The translations under genes were made by a program, and so were the position numbers. From Lachnospira sp. (GTDB lineage Bacteria > Bacillota > Clostridia > Lachnospirales > Lachnospiraceae), in the NCBI GenBank assembly GCA_015057605.1, contig SVDX01000005.1:49311-113310 (forward strand): a DNA stretch of 64,000 nucleotides. The letters run 5' to 3'. Below the pieces are notes generated by a model, which saw nothing but the letters and a program-made list of their open reading frames with translations, had not been told where the DNA came from and did no database searches. Shown piece by piece: positions 1 to 8,331 of this stretch; within the stretch, counting starts at the first letter, position 1; every line of letters begins with the position of its first letter.

Positions 1-57
1 CAAAGGAAGATGCAAGCAAGATATTTACCAGAAAAAATAAAACATTTTAAAGTATAA
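1..57 (+). CDS. 3' end of an unidentified gene (partial)
   Basis: Frame 1 is open from the first base to a TAA at 55-57 and gives the last 18 residues of a protein, ending KIKHFKV. It lies 45 bases upstream of the lipoprotein gene in the same direction. Genes of the downstream (Cthe_2159-like) type often sit next to VTC-domain or DUF4956 genes, so this could be the tail of one of those, but the fragment is too short to tell. The open frame could also be chance. Confidence 0.4.
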   Translation, partial: QRKMQARYLPEKIKHFKV

Positions 58-102
58 TTAAGTTTACAAATTTATAATATGGCGCAAAGGAGGTTTTTAT
101 TT

Positions 103-1860
103 ATGAAGAATAAAATCGCATTTGTGCCATTTTTATTGGCGATGGCACTAGGCATAACGGCATGTAATGCTAAGAATAATAATGGACAGGAAGAAACAAA
201 TAGTGCGGTGGTAGATATAGCGGATATTGATTTTGCCCAAAGCGAATCTGAAATGTTTAGCGACCGTGACTATGAAGTGGGATACAGTGAGAGTGATAAG
301 ATAAATATTGAGCTTAAAGGTGACAGTATAAGTTGTACTTCAACCAAAGTAAAGATTGAGGGAACTAAGCTTACGATTATGGAAGAAGGCACATATGTGT
401 TTAGTGGAAGTTTGAATGATGGAATGATTATCGTAGATGCTAAAGAAACGGATAAGCCACAGATAGTTTTAAACGGCGTGAGCATAAACAGTAGCAGTAA
501 CGCAGCCATATATGTAAAAGAAGCAGATAAAGTATTTGTAACCTTAGAGAAAGGTAGTACGAATACACTTTCAAACGGTGGAACATTTACAAATATTGAT
601 GCTGTAATATTTTCCAAGGCGGATATTACATTTAATGGCTTAGGAACTTTAAAAATTAATACAGCTGCGGGTCATGGTATTTCGGGCAAAGATGACGTGA
701 AGGTTACAAGCGGTAACTACAAGATCAGTGCATCAAGTCATGGAATAGATGCAAATGATAGCGTAAGGATAACAAATGCTAGCTTTGAAATAGAATCTGG
801 CAAGGATGGTATTCACGTTGAAAATGCAGATGATTCTACGAAGGGTTTTGTATATATAGCAAGTGGCACGATAAAGGTTATCTCTACTGGTGATGGAATT
901 AGCGCTGGCGCGTATATGCAAGTTGCTGATGGAACGATAGATATATTGGCTGGAGGTGGCTATGAAAATGGCGAAACCCATACAAACCAAGGAGGAATGC
1001 CAGGAGGTATGCCAGGCAGCAATCCTGGTAGACCAGGTGGACGTGCAATAGAGGATATAGAAGAGACTAGCGATGATACAACTAGCACAAAAGGTCTTAA
1101 GGCTACTGGAAGCATACTTATAAGTGCCGGTAATATTAAGATTGATTCGGCTGATGATGCAATTCACTCTGATGCATATATTTCTATTAACGGCGGAAGC
1201 TTTGAAATGGCAAGTGGCGATGATGGTATTCATGCAAATGAAACACTTTTGATTAATGCAGGTACAATTAATATAAGCAAGTGTTATGAAGGGCTTGAGG
1301 CACTCAACATTACAATTAACGATGGTGATATTAGTTTGGTTGCGACAGATGATGGTCTAAATGCAGCTGGTGGTAACGATTCAAGTGGATTTGGTGGAAT
1401 GGGCGGAAGACCAGATATGTTTGGAACTTCTTCTAATGCGGCAATTAACATCGCAGGTGGTAAGCTTTTTATAAATGCATCTGGCGATGGCATAGATGCC
1501 AATGGAACACTTACAATTTCTGGTGGTTATACCGTAGTAGAAGGACCAACAGTTGGAGATACAGCAACGCTTGATTATGATAATAGTGCTGTTATAACTG
1601 GTGGCACATTTATTGGAACAGGTGCATCAGGAATGGCACAAACCTTTAGCTCATCGACTCAGGGTGTTTTTGCAGTAACTACAGGAAACTGTCAGGCAGG
1701 AACGACAATTACACTTACAGATAGTGAAGGAAATGTTGTTGTTACACATACGCCACAACAGAATTTTGCAGTGGCTATTATAAGTACACCAGAAATGGTT
1801 TCGGGAAACAAATATAAAATTACAGTAGGAGAAGCTTCGGGAGAATTTGAAGCGAATTAA
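103..1860 (+). CDS. Cthe_2159-like carbohydrate-binding beta-helix lipoprotein
   Basis: 585-residue exported protein. The start is ATG 103, not the in-frame ATG at 79, because AAAGGAGG (87-94) lies 8 bases before 103 and the signal peptide then begins MKNKIAF. A lipobox (ITAC) predicts lipid anchoring on the outer face of the membrane. The body is built of short repeats rich in DG, GDDGIHA and SADDAIHSDAYI motifs, typical of the right-handed parallel beta-helix family founded by Clostridium thermocellum Cthe_2159, which binds polygalacturonic acid. Two Gly/Pro/Met-rich loops (about residues 297-313 and 425-440) interrupt the helix. A role in binding pectin-like polymers fits the PL9 lyase further along, but binding is inferred from family membership. 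It appears to be a separate transcription unit or the last gene of one. Confidence 0.8.
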   Translation: MKNKIAFVPFLLAMALGITACNAKNNNGQEETNSAVVDIADIDFAQSESEMFSDRDYEVGYSESDKINIELKGDSISCTSTKVKIEGTKLTIMEEGTYVFSGSLNDGMIIVDAKETDKPQIVLNGVSINSSSNAAIYVKEADKVFVTLEKGSTNTLSNGGTFTNIDAVIFSKADITFNGLGTLKINTAAGHGISGKDDVKVTSGNYKISASSHGIDANDSVRITNASFEIESGKDGIHVENADDSTKGFVYIASGTIKVISTGDGISAGAYMQVADGTIDILAGGGYENGETHTNQGGMPGGMPGSNPGRPGGRAIEDIEETSDDTTSTKGLKATGSILISAGNIKIDSADDAIHSDAYISINGGSFEMASGDDGIHANETLLINAGTINISKCYEGLEALNITINDGDISLVATDDGLNAAGGNDSSGFGGMGGRPDMFGTSSNAAINIAGGKLFINASGDGIDANGTLTISGGYTVVEGPTVGDTATLDYDNSAVITGGTFIGTGASGMAQTFSSSTQGVFAVTTGNCQAGTTITLTDSEGNVVVTHTPQQNFAVAIISTPEMVSGNKYKITVGEASGEFEAN

Positions 1861-1902
1861 TATAGAAACATCATATTTTTCGAAATGACGTTGATATAAT
1901 TG

Positions 1903-2037
1903 ATGTTAGGTGGGACTGAGGCGGTTGATAAGTGGGAGGTTAAAATAGCAAAAAATACATATGATAATTCCTATAATCAACTATTACAAGGAGCCAATAA
2001 CAGTACAAGGAAAGCCATCATAAAATGGACCTATTAA
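1903..2037 (+). CDS. possible 44-residue small ORF
   Basis: An ATG-to-TAA frame of 44 codons lies in the otherwise empty interval between the lipoprotein and the convergent carboxypeptidase homologue. The product (MLGGTEAVDKW... ending KAIIKWTY) has ordinary composition but no family I recognise, and no convincing ribosome binding site precedes it. It could be a remnant of a larger gene. Confidence 0.15.
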   Translation: MLGGTEAVDKWEVKIAKNTYDNSYNQLLQGANNSTRKAIIKWTY

Positions 2038-2060
2038 GATAGAATACAGACATATCAAAT

Positions 2061-2098
2061 AAAAATATAGCATTGCATATTTGCAGTGCTATATTTTT
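2061..2098. terminator. bidirectional intrinsic terminator
   Basis: A 17-bp stem (2061-2077 with 2082-2098, one G-T pair) with a TATT loop has an A-run on the left and a T-run on the right, so it can end transcription from both sides. It overlaps the stop region of the minus-strand carboxypeptidase homologue. Confidence 0.8.
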
Positions 2099-3410
2099 AA
2101 TATCGTCTATATTTTAATGAACGTCCGTATTTAGTGCAATATAAAACAATAAAGTACGTGATAACTACTATAACAATAAGACTGGCAGCTATGATAGCTA
2201 CAATAAGCCAAATATTAACAGTTATCATATTGTTTGCGCCAGTAACGTTAGCTGTGCTATCGGTAATATGCGGTAAATTATCGTTATATGAATTATTTGC
2301 TACGGCAACCAGTTTGCCGGTACCTACTACGTAATTATTGTAAAGTAGGGATACATTTGCAAAGCAGTCCTCTGAAAAAGAGGTACTTATTGTAAGATCA
2401 TCTACACTTATACCTTCTGGTAAGAGGACGCTAAGATTATTATCGAGCCCTATTGTAAGTGAGTTGCTTGGAAATACATTATTTAAAAATGCAGTATTAT
2501 TGTTGATTGATAGCATTTCAAGTAGGCTTGCATTGTCGATGTTGACTTTGCTAAAGTAGTTAAATGCATAATCAAAAAGATTAGTAGTATCTGTGTAGCA
2601 AGATGGATTTTCAGTGCCCATAAGTACACAGATAAGTCGTATGTTATCCTTTCTTGCAAAGGTCACAAGAGTAAGGTTGCTTGCATCCTTTGAATTCTTT
2701 TGACCTATTTTACCGCCAACACAATATTCGTAGGCGTATTTTTTGCCCTTTAACATAGCGTGCGAGTTAGAAAGATAACGTGGCTGCTTATACTTGTTAG
2801 TTGCAGGTATAGTATAAGTCTGTGTACTGCCGGAAATATCCATAAAATCCTGATTATCAAAGCAGGCTCTTGCAATCATAGCTAAGTCATAGGCTGTGCT
2901 GTAATGGTTAGCTTCAGCATAACCACTTGCGTTAGTAAAGTTAGTATTAAGCGCTCCAAGCTCTTTTGCTCTGCTATTCATTAAGGTTGTAAATGCAGCC
3001 ATATAACCAGAAACGTGCTCACCAAGCCCATATGCTGCTTCGCAAGCAGATTTCATAAGGATGCATCGTATAGTTTGCTCAACGCTAAGCTGTTCATTTG
3101 TTAAAATACCTTGATTAAAATCACCTGGAGAATAGCTGTGAGTAGCATCATGGTGAAAGGTTACGGTATCACTTGGACTACATTTTTCAAGTCCGAGAAG
3201 TGCTGTCATAAGCGCAGTTGCACCATAAGGATTGGCAGTTGCATGCTCATCCTTAGCGTATAAAACAGCTCCGGTATCAGCATCAATTAATATAGCACTT
3301 TTAGCCGAAACGCTTGGAGCAGCAGGCCATTCAGCCGCCGAAACATCATGTGGTATATATATAATCAATAAAATTAATATCATTAAAAACGCAAAAACTC
3401 TTTTTTTCAT
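2097..3410 (-). CDS. Peptidase S11 (DacF/PBP5-type) homologue, active site degenerate
   Basis: 437 residues: signal peptide (1-25), an S11 penicillin-binding domain (about 30-285), a C-terminal beta domain, and a final membrane helix with a basic tail (about 398-437). The overall sequence is clearly of the D-alanyl-D-alanine carboxypeptidase family, including GAILIDADTG-like and NASGYAEANHYSTAYDLA stretches. However, all three catalytic motifs are changed. SxxK is GATA (63-66), so both the nucleophile Ser and the Lys are lost; SxN is SAC (121-123); KTG is KIG (234-236). It should therefore be unable to hydrolyse peptides or bind penicillin covalently, and may be a non-catalytic wall-binding or regulatory protein. 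GGAGG precedes ATG 3410, and a good promoter lies upstream. It is monocistronic, divergent from trmB. Confidence 0.85.
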   Translation of the reverse strand: MKKRVFAFLMILILLIIYIPHDVSAAEWPAAPSVSAKSAILIDADTGAVLYAKDEHATANPYGATALMTALLGLEKCSPSDTVTFHHDATHSYSPGDFNQGILTNEQLSVEQTIRCILMKSACEAAYGLGEHVSGYMAAFTTLMNSRAKELGALNTNFTNASGYAEANHYSTAYDLAMIARACFDNQDFMDISGSTQTYTIPATNKYKQPRYLSNSHAMLKGKKYAYEYCVGGKIGQKNSKDASNLTLVTFARKDNIRLICVLMGTENPSCYTDTTNLFDYAFNYFSKVNIDNASLLEMLSINNNTAFLNNVFPSNSLTIGLDNNLSVLLPEGISVDDLTISTSFSEDCFANVSLLYNNYVVGTGKLVAVANNSYNDNLPHITDSTANVTGANNMITVNIWLIVAIIAASLIVIVVITYFIVLYCTKYGRSLKYRRY

Positions 3411-3431
3411 ATTTAGAAAACCTCCACAAAT

Positions 3432-3460
3432 ATTATATGCTATTTTTGTATTGCTATCAA
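3432..3460 (-). promoter_or_regulatory. SigA promoter for the S11 homologue
   Basis: On the minus strand TTGATA (3460-3455), a 17-base spacer and TATAAT (3437-3432), followed by GGAGG just before ATG 3410. Confidence 0.7.
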
Positions 3461-3512
3461 CAATAAAAGTGTGTTAAGATTATAAAAATGTTATGTGATA
3501 GCGGAGGCAGTT

Positions 3513-4148
3513 ATGAGATTAAGAAATGTAAAAGGTTCCAGAGAAGTAATGCAATCAAGTGAATACGTTTTTGCTGATCCAAAAAGTATGGCTGGAACAT
3601 GGAAGGATATATTTGGAAATAATAATCCAATACATATAGAGATAGGCATGGGAAAGGGAATGTTTATTACCACACTTGCTATGCAAAATCCTAATATCAA
3701 TTATGTGGGTATTGAAAAATATTCAAGCGTTTTGATTCGTGCGGTTGAAAAGCAGAATGAGCTTGCGCTACCAAATCTTAAATTTATAAGAATGGATGCA
3801 GAGGGCATATGTGATATTTTTGGCAAGGGTGAGGTTGATAAGATATATTTGAATTTTTCAGATCCATGGCCAAAAGATAGACACGCAAAAAGAAGACTTA
3901 CATCAAAAGAATTTTTTGCAAGATACGATAAGCTTTTAAAGGCTGACGGTGAAGTGCATTTTAAAACAGATAATAGGGATTTATTTGATTTTTCAGTAGA
4001 AGAGGTTACGAATGCAGGCTGGAAATTAAAGGCTGTAACATATGATTTACACAACAGCGATATGAATGAAGGCAATATAATGACAGAGTACGAAACTAAA
4101 TTTTCAGCAGAAGGTAAACCAATTAATAAACTTATTGCAAACAGATAG
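3513..4148 (+). CDS. trmB: tRNA (guanine-46-N7-)-methyltransferase TrmB
   Basis: 211-residue SAM-dependent methyltransferase that forms m7G46 in the variable loop of tRNA. It shows the family's N-terminal MRLRNVKGSRE, the SAM motif HIEIGMGKGMF, NPNINYVGIEKYSSVL, the NFSDPWPKDRHAKRRLT catalytic/substrate segment, and a C-terminal MTEYETKF. ATG 3513 is chosen over the in-frame GTG 3495 because homologues start at MRLRN and GCGGAGG (3501-3507) is correctly spaced. It is divergent from the S11 homologue. Length is normal for the family. Confidence 0.97.
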   Translation: MRLRNVKGSREVMQSSEYVFADPKSMAGTWKDIFGNNNPIHIEIGMGKGMFITTLAMQNPNINYVGIEKYSSVLIRAVEKQNELALPNLKFIRMDAEGICDIFGKGEVDKIYLNFSDPWPKDRHAKRRLTSKEFFARYDKLLKADGEVHFKTDNRDLFDFSVEEVTNAGWKLKAVTYDLHNSDMNEGNIMTEYETKFSAEGKPINKLIANR

Positions 4149-4180
4149 CATATAATATATAAAAAGCGTCGGAGACATAT

Positions 4181-4309
4181 ATGAGACACAAACGTAGGAA
4201 TTTGTTTTTATGCTGTAATAACGTACGTCATTCCAAGCTCAATAAGCGATTAATATGTATAAAAAGAGCATTTGACGAAATAGATGCTATACTGAATAGG
4301 TGCAAATGA
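4181..4309 (+). CDS. possible small basic protein, 42 residues
   Basis: ATG 4181 is preceded by GGAG (4171-4174) at 6 bases and opens a 42-codon frame ending TGA 4307-4309. The product begins MRHKRRNLFLCCNN and is Arg/Lys/Cys-rich. It fills most of the trmB-cysK gap. No known family was recognised. An extended -10-like sequence (TGCTATACT, 4285-4293), possibly the cysK promoter, lies inside it, which weakens the case. Confidence 0.3.
   Translation: MRHKRRNLFLCCNNVRHSKLNKRLICIKRAFDEIDAILNRCK
4285..4293 (+). promoter_or_regulatory. possible extended -10 promoter for cysK
   Basis: TGC-TATACT is a good extended -10 element 39 bases before the cysK start. No good -35 is found 17 bases upstream; a TTGACG at 4272-4277 is too close to pair with it. 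Confidence 0.35.
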
Positions 4310-4331
4310 TATTTTAGGAGGCAATGTTAAT

Positions 4332-5261
4332 ATGATATATAACAATATTTTGGAGGCAATAGGGCATACTCCAATAATACGACTTGGGAAAATGGTGCCA
4401 GAAGACAGTGCACAAGTACTTGTAAAGTATGAAGGTTTGAATGTTGGAGGCTCAATTAAGACAAGAACTGCATACAGTATGATTATGGCTGCAAGAGCTG
4501 AAGGTCTTATTAATGAAGATACCATAATAGTAGAGCCAACAAGTGGTAACCAAGGAATTGGACTTGCGCTTATTGGCGCAGTAATGGGCTATAAAACTAA
4601 AATTATTATGCCTGATTCTGTTAGCGAGGAACGTAGAAAATTAGTAAAGCATTATGGAGCGGAAGTAATTCTTGTACATGATGCAGGAGACATAGGTAAA
4701 TGTATAGATGAGTGTTTGCAGACAGCACTTAGAATGGCTAAGGAAGATAGTAGAGTATTTGTACCACAACAGTTTGAAAATGTTAATAATCTTCTTGCAC
4801 ACAAGCATCACACAGCGTTAGAGATATTAGAGCAGGTTGGTGGACCGATACATGGCTTTTGTTCTGGCATAGGTACAGGTGGAACTATAACAGGAATAGG
4901 TGAAGTGTTAAAATCACAGAACCCAGATATGACTATTTGGGCAGTAGAGCCGGAAAATGCAGCAATACTTGCAGGTGGCAACATAGGAACACATTTGCAA
5001 ATGGGCATTGGCGATGGTTTAATCCCTGCAATATTAAATCAACAGATATATGATGATATATATATTGTAACAGATGAAGAAGCTATTGAGACAGCAAGAA
5101 ATCTTGCAAGATTAGAAGGTATTATGTGCGGTATTTCAAGTGGAACAAATGTTGCAGCAGCAATTAATTTAGCAAAGAAGCTTGGCAAAGGAAAGACTGT
5201 TGTTACAGTGCTCCCTGATACAGCAGAAAGATATTTTTCGACACCGTTATTTGAGGAATAA
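4332..5261 (+). CDS. cysK: Cysteine synthase (O-acetylserine sulfhydrylase)
   Basis: 309-residue PLP-dependent fold-type II enzyme that makes L-cysteine from O-acetylserine and sulfide in the cytoplasm. Lys43 in NVGGSIKTR is the predicted Schiff-base lysine; the usual text is NPGGSVKDR, so this belongs to a divergent clade. TSGNQGIGLALIG binds substrate, GIGTGGTITGIG binds the PLP phosphate, and GISSGTNVAAA lies near the C-terminus. TTTTAGGAGG precedes ATG 4332. The gene is followed by a strong bidirectional terminator. A diaminopropionate-type or other beta-substitution activity cannot be excluded by sequence alone. Confidence 0.9.
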   Translation: MIYNNILEAIGHTPIIRLGKMVPEDSAQVLVKYEGLNVGGSIKTRTAYSMIMAARAEGLINEDTIIVEPTSGNQGIGLALIGAVMGYKTKIIMPDSVSEERRKLVKHYGAEVILVHDAGDIGKCIDECLQTALRMAKEDSRVFVPQQFENVNNLLAHKHHTALEILEQVGGPIHGFCSGIGTGGTITGIGEVLKSQNPDMTIWAVEPENAAILAGGNIGTHLQMGIGDGLIPAILNQQIYDDIYIVTDEEAIETARNLARLEGIMCGISSGTNVAAAINLAKKLGKGKTVVTVLPDTAERYFSTPLFEE

Positions 5262-5291
5262 AAAAGATTGCGCATTAAGCGCAATCTTTTT
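5261..5291. terminator. bidirectional terminator between cysK and AI-2E permease
   Basis: Perfect 13-bp stem (5261-5273 with 5279-5291), 5-base loop, A-run left and T-run right. The left arm begins at the last base of the cysK stop codon. Confidence 0.9.
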
Positions 5292-5297
5292 TATCAT

Positions 5298-6551
5298 TTA
5301 GATATTAGATTCATTTTCAACCATTGTCTTTTTAATATGATGAGCTAAATCAGTATTATTTTCATCAAAGGTAATACGCTTAGTTTCCAATCTGTAATCA
5401 ACAATTCTGTTAATGATATAAACGATAACTGCAACAACAGGAACCCCAAGGAACATACCAAGTACACCACATAGACTTCCACCAACGGTAACTGAGAAGA
5501 TAATCCATATAGGTTTAATACCAATAGAGTCTCCTAAAATCTTTGGACCAAGGTATAAACCGTCAAACTGCTGAAGCGCTAAAATAAGTACACCAAATAT
5601 CAACATTTTCACAGGGCTTACAATAAGTAAGATAAGAGCGCCTATAACTCCACCGATATATGGTCCGAAGTAAGGGATTACATTAGTAATACCTACAATT
5701 ACACTAATTAAAATAGGATAATCAAGTTGTAATAAGGTCATTGCTATGAAACATAAAAGTCCCATAATAATTGAATCTACAACTTTTCCAAAAAGGAAAC
5801 CACTAAAAATGTGGTGAGATTCCTTTAAAATATCAACGATTAATACAGTAATTCTCTTCGGGAATAAGGCATATAATAATCGTCTAAAGCCTTTTTTGAA
5901 ATGATTTTTATCAAAAAGGATATAAATTGATACTATGATAGCAATAAGTAAATTGAAAAGCATTTTTACAATATTGATTGAAGCATCAAGTACGAATGAG
6001 ATAATGTTAGGGATAACACTGGTTACTTCAGATAATACCTGCTCAACAACATTTGTTTGTTTTAACGAGTCTAAAATTTGATTAAAATCAATAAAATCAA
6101 GTTCTGGATGCGATTTAGCAAAATTGACAACAAACTCTTCAGCCATAGTGTACCAACCCGGAATTCGTGCTACTAAATCAGAGATACTTTGTCCTACCTG
6201 AGGGATAATGAATATGATAAGTACTGTTACCACACCAATAAAAATGATGTATGTAACTATTATAGCAAGTATACTTTGCAATTTTTCCGATTTGAGTTTA
6301 AGTTTTTTTGCAAAAAATGTATCTCTAAAAAATACATTCATTGGCGAAAGCATAAATGCAATAAATGCTCCGACGATGAACGGTGAAAGTATTGAAATAA
6401 CATACTTGGTAACCTCAACTGTTTTGTCCCAGTTATAAATCAGCTTCCACATAATCAGCCCCATCAATATAACAAATAAGGCATAAATAGATATTGTAAA
6501 ATATTTTCGATTCGCTTGAAATTTATAAGCTTTATTGTGTCTGTTTTCCAT
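5298..6551 (-). CDS. AI-2E family (PerM/YtvI-like) membrane permease
   Basis: 417-residue polytopic membrane protein of the PF01594 family. About eight hydrophobic segments are visible: two near the N-terminus (about 20-80), one near 90-115, a central pair after an amphipathic region, and a C-terminal group. Family signatures include IVGAFIAFMLSPM near the start and GPYIGGVIGALI with QQFDGLYLGPKILGDSIGI near the end. Members export small molecules or act as Na+/H+ antiporters; the substrate here is unknown. AAGGAG precedes ATG 6551. It is transcribed alone from the promoter at 6585-6614. Confidence 0.88.
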   Translation of the reverse strand: MENRHNKAYKFQANRKYFTISIYALFVILMGLIMWKLIYNWDKTVEVTKYVISILSPFIVGAFIAFMLSPMNVFFRDTFFAKKLKLKSEKLQSILAIIVTYIIFIGVVTVLIIFIIPQVGQSISDLVARIPGWYTMAEEFVVNFAKSHPELDFIDFNQILDSLKQTNVVEQVLSEVTSVIPNIISFVLDASINIVKMLFNLLIAIIVSIYILFDKNHFKKGFRRLLYALFPKRITVLIVDILKESHHIFSGFLFGKVVDSIIMGLLCFIAMTLLQLDYPILISVIVGITNVIPYFGPYIGGVIGALILLIVSPVKMLIFGVLILALQQFDGLYLGPKILGDSIGIKPIWIIFSVTVGGSLCGVLGMFLGVPVVAVIVYIINRIVDYRLETKRITFDENNTDLAHHIKKTMVENESNI

Positions 6552-6584
6552 ATTTTATCTCCTTGTAATATTCTCATCGAATTT

Positions 6585-6614
6585 ATTATAGACACTTTTA
6601 ATACGCTAAGTCAA
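6585..6614 (-). promoter_or_regulatory. SigA promoter for AI-2E permease
   Basis: Minus strand TTGACT (6614-6609), 18-base spacer, TATAAT (6590-6585). Confidence 0.65.
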
Positions 6615-6621
6615 TAAAAAC

Positions 6622-6650
6622 TTTAACTAAGATTTTGTTTGTGGTATAAT
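6622..6650 (+). promoter_or_regulatory. extended -10 SigA promoter for the glycan operon
   Basis: TTTAAC (6622-6627), 17 bases, then TATAAT (6645-6650) with a TGG extension at 6642-6644. It lies upstream of the first acyl carrier protein gene and just before a second, sigma-28-like promoter. Confidence 0.6.
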
Positions 6651-6677
6651 TAAATAAATATTAAAAAATGTCGATAT
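6651..6677 (+). promoter_or_regulatory. sigma-28 (SigD/FliA)-like promoter for the glycan operon
   Basis: TAAA (6651-6654), exactly 15 bases, then GTCGATAT (6670-6677). The Gram-positive SigD consensus is TAAA-N15-GCCGATAT, so there is one mismatch. The predicted start site (about 6684) precedes AAGGAGG (6700-6706) and ATG 6714. It suggests co-regulation with late flagellar genes. Confidence 0.55.
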
Positions 6678-6713
6678 AAAACGCATAAACTTTAATTTCA
6701 AGGAGGAAAAAAT

Positions 6714-6953
6714 ATGACAAATTTAGAGAAATATAATAATGCATTTGTAGAAGGCTTAGAATTATCAATTGATGAGGTTAATGAAAGTCTTACATATCAA
6801 GGAATAACAAATTGGGATTCAGTAGGACACATGGCTTTAGTGGCAGCATTAGAAGATTCGTTTGATATAATGCTTGATACAGAAGATATAATCGATTTTA
6901 GCTCATATGAAAAAGGAAAAGAGATTTTAGCAAAATATGATGTGGTTTTGTAA
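6714..6953 (+). CDS. Acyl carrier protein-like protein (first copy)
   Basis: 79-residue acidic protein of the phosphopantetheine-attachment family. Ser36 in NWDSVGHMALVAALE is the predicted 4'-phosphopantetheine site, followed by the usual amphipathic helix. A canonical fatty-acid ACP has DSLD(T/M)VE, so this is a pathway-specific carrier rather than AcpP. It is the first gene of the glycan operon, 32 bases before the DUF115-like gene, and may carry the acyl group for sugar N-acylation or for the LuxE/LuxC enzymes downstream. Confidence 0.85.
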   Translation: MTNLEKYNNAFVEGLELSIDEVNESLTYQGITNWDSVGHMALVAALEDSFDIMLDTEDIIDFSSYEKGKEILAKYDVVL

Positions 6954-6985
6954 TATAAACCTATAAAAATAGGAAGGTACTTAAG

Positions 6986-8320
6986 ATGAAAGCAGTTATA
7001 TTTGGTAGTGGTGGTGTTGCGCTAAGATTATATATGGAATTAACTGAAAAATATGGAGAAGATTATATAGAATTTTTTATTGATTCAATGCTTGAAAAAG
7101 AATCTTTTTGTGATAAACCTGTGTATTCGTTACAGGATTTAGCAAAGATGGATTATAATCAATACAAGTATTATTTTGGGACAATGTCCAACCAGCTAGG
7201 GATGAAAAAGGAATTGCTAAAAATAGGAGTTGATCCTAAGAATTTTTGTGAAGAAATGGACTATAGTGAGGACAAATTTACCCAGACAGTTAAGGATTTT
7301 AACAGCATATTAATATATCCTGTACCTACGGATGATATCCACGAAATATTGGAACAGGATTTTAGATATTATTTTTCAGAGTATTATGATAAAATAAGTA
7401 TCGATTATGATATGACAAGGCCTATTACAGGATATGACATTGTTTTGGTGTGGAATAAAAGACATCTTAATGACGATGTTTTATTAGAACACGATAAAGT
7501 ATTTTGCATTGACGAAACCTTTTATATAACTATTAGAGGAAGATTAATGGCAAAGATGTATTGGATACTATATACCAATGATAAAGGATTTTCTTATAGG
7601 GATAAATCAAAGAAAATCTTTAAAAATGTAGGAAATAGTACCTATGAGAACGGATACATATTTGCAAGTGGCCCTTCGATAAAGGACGGATTAGAAAAAT
7701 TTCTTACAATGAATAGAGACAATTCATTAAGAGCAGTATGTAATAGTTTTGTATCTTCAAAACAGTACATGGATATGATAAAGCCTAATGCATATTTTAT
7801 AATGGACAGCAAATTTATAGGTGGGTTTTTAAGAAATATTACAGCTGATATTTGTGATTATGTTAAAGAAAATGATTGCTATCTGTTTGTTCCTGAGCAT
7901 TGGGTTCCATTATTAGTAAATAAATTTGGTATTGAGAATAAAATTGTAGGCTTGGAGATGGATGCAGATGACATACATTTTCCGACAGATGATAATTTGA
8001 AGGTATATGCAAAAGCGGCAAATGTTATTACAACAACGGCGATACCTGTAATTTCTCGTTTTGTAAAGCAGATTTATATAACGGGCTGTGATGGACAGGA
8101 TGAAAATGATATTCCTGTTTGGACACATACAGAGGATTTGTTTGATTTAGATACAGTAAAGCTGGAAGGCGCACGACATATAATTGATTTGATTGATTAT
8201 ATACAAAGACACAATATGAATTATGAAAGAGTAATAAAATATGGCGAAAGTCTTGGTGTTAAATACGAGTCATTAACTCCATCATATATTCCTTGTCTGA
8301 TGGAACGTTATAAGGGTTAG
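6986..8320 (+). CDS. MptE-like/DUF115 protein, candidate nonulosonate or flagellin glycosyltransferase
   Basis: 444 residues. The N-terminus (MKAVIFGSGGVALRLY) looks like a Rossmann-type nucleotide site as in sugar acyltransferase PglD N-domains. The C-terminal half has FASGPSIKDGLEKF, VCNSFVSSKQYMDMIKPNAYFIMDSKF and YITGCDGQ, matching the DUF115/6-hydroxymethylpterin-pyrophosphokinase-like fold that includes Maf flagellin glycosyltransferases and is related in layout to GT42 sialyltransferases. It sits directly before neuA-neuB-neuC behind a flagellar-type promoter. Transfer of the CMP-activated nonulosonate onto flagellin or another acceptor is therefore a reasonable inference, not shown. 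AGGAAGG precedes ATG 6986. Confidence 0.65.
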   Translation: MKAVIFGSGGVALRLYMELTEKYGEDYIEFFIDSMLEKESFCDKPVYSLQDLAKMDYNQYKYYFGTMSNQLGMKKELLKIGVDPKNFCEEMDYSEDKFTQTVKDFNSILIYPVPTDDIHEILEQDFRYYFSEYYDKISIDYDMTRPITGYDIVLVWNKRHLNDDVLLEHDKVFCIDETFYITIRGRLMAKMYWILYTNDKGFSYRDKSKKIFKNVGNSTYENGYIFASGPSIKDGLEKFLTMNRDNSLRAVCNSFVSSKQYMDMIKPNAYFIMDSKFIGGFLRNITADICDYVKENDCYLFVPEHWVPLLVNKFGIENKIVGLEMDADDIHFPTDDNLKVYAKAANVITTTAIPVISRFVKQIYITGCDGQDENDIPVWTHTEDLFDLDTVKLEGARHIIDLIDYIQRHNMNYERVIKYGESLGVKYESLTPSYIPCLMERYKG

Positions 8321-8331
8321 GACGTGATTTT

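Noticed and set aside
733..1233. 166-codon minus-strand open frame inside the lipoprotein gene
   Set aside because: Opposite strand of a well-supported gene; odd Cys/Ile/Arg composition, no ribosome binding site. It is a mirror of the repeats in the real gene.
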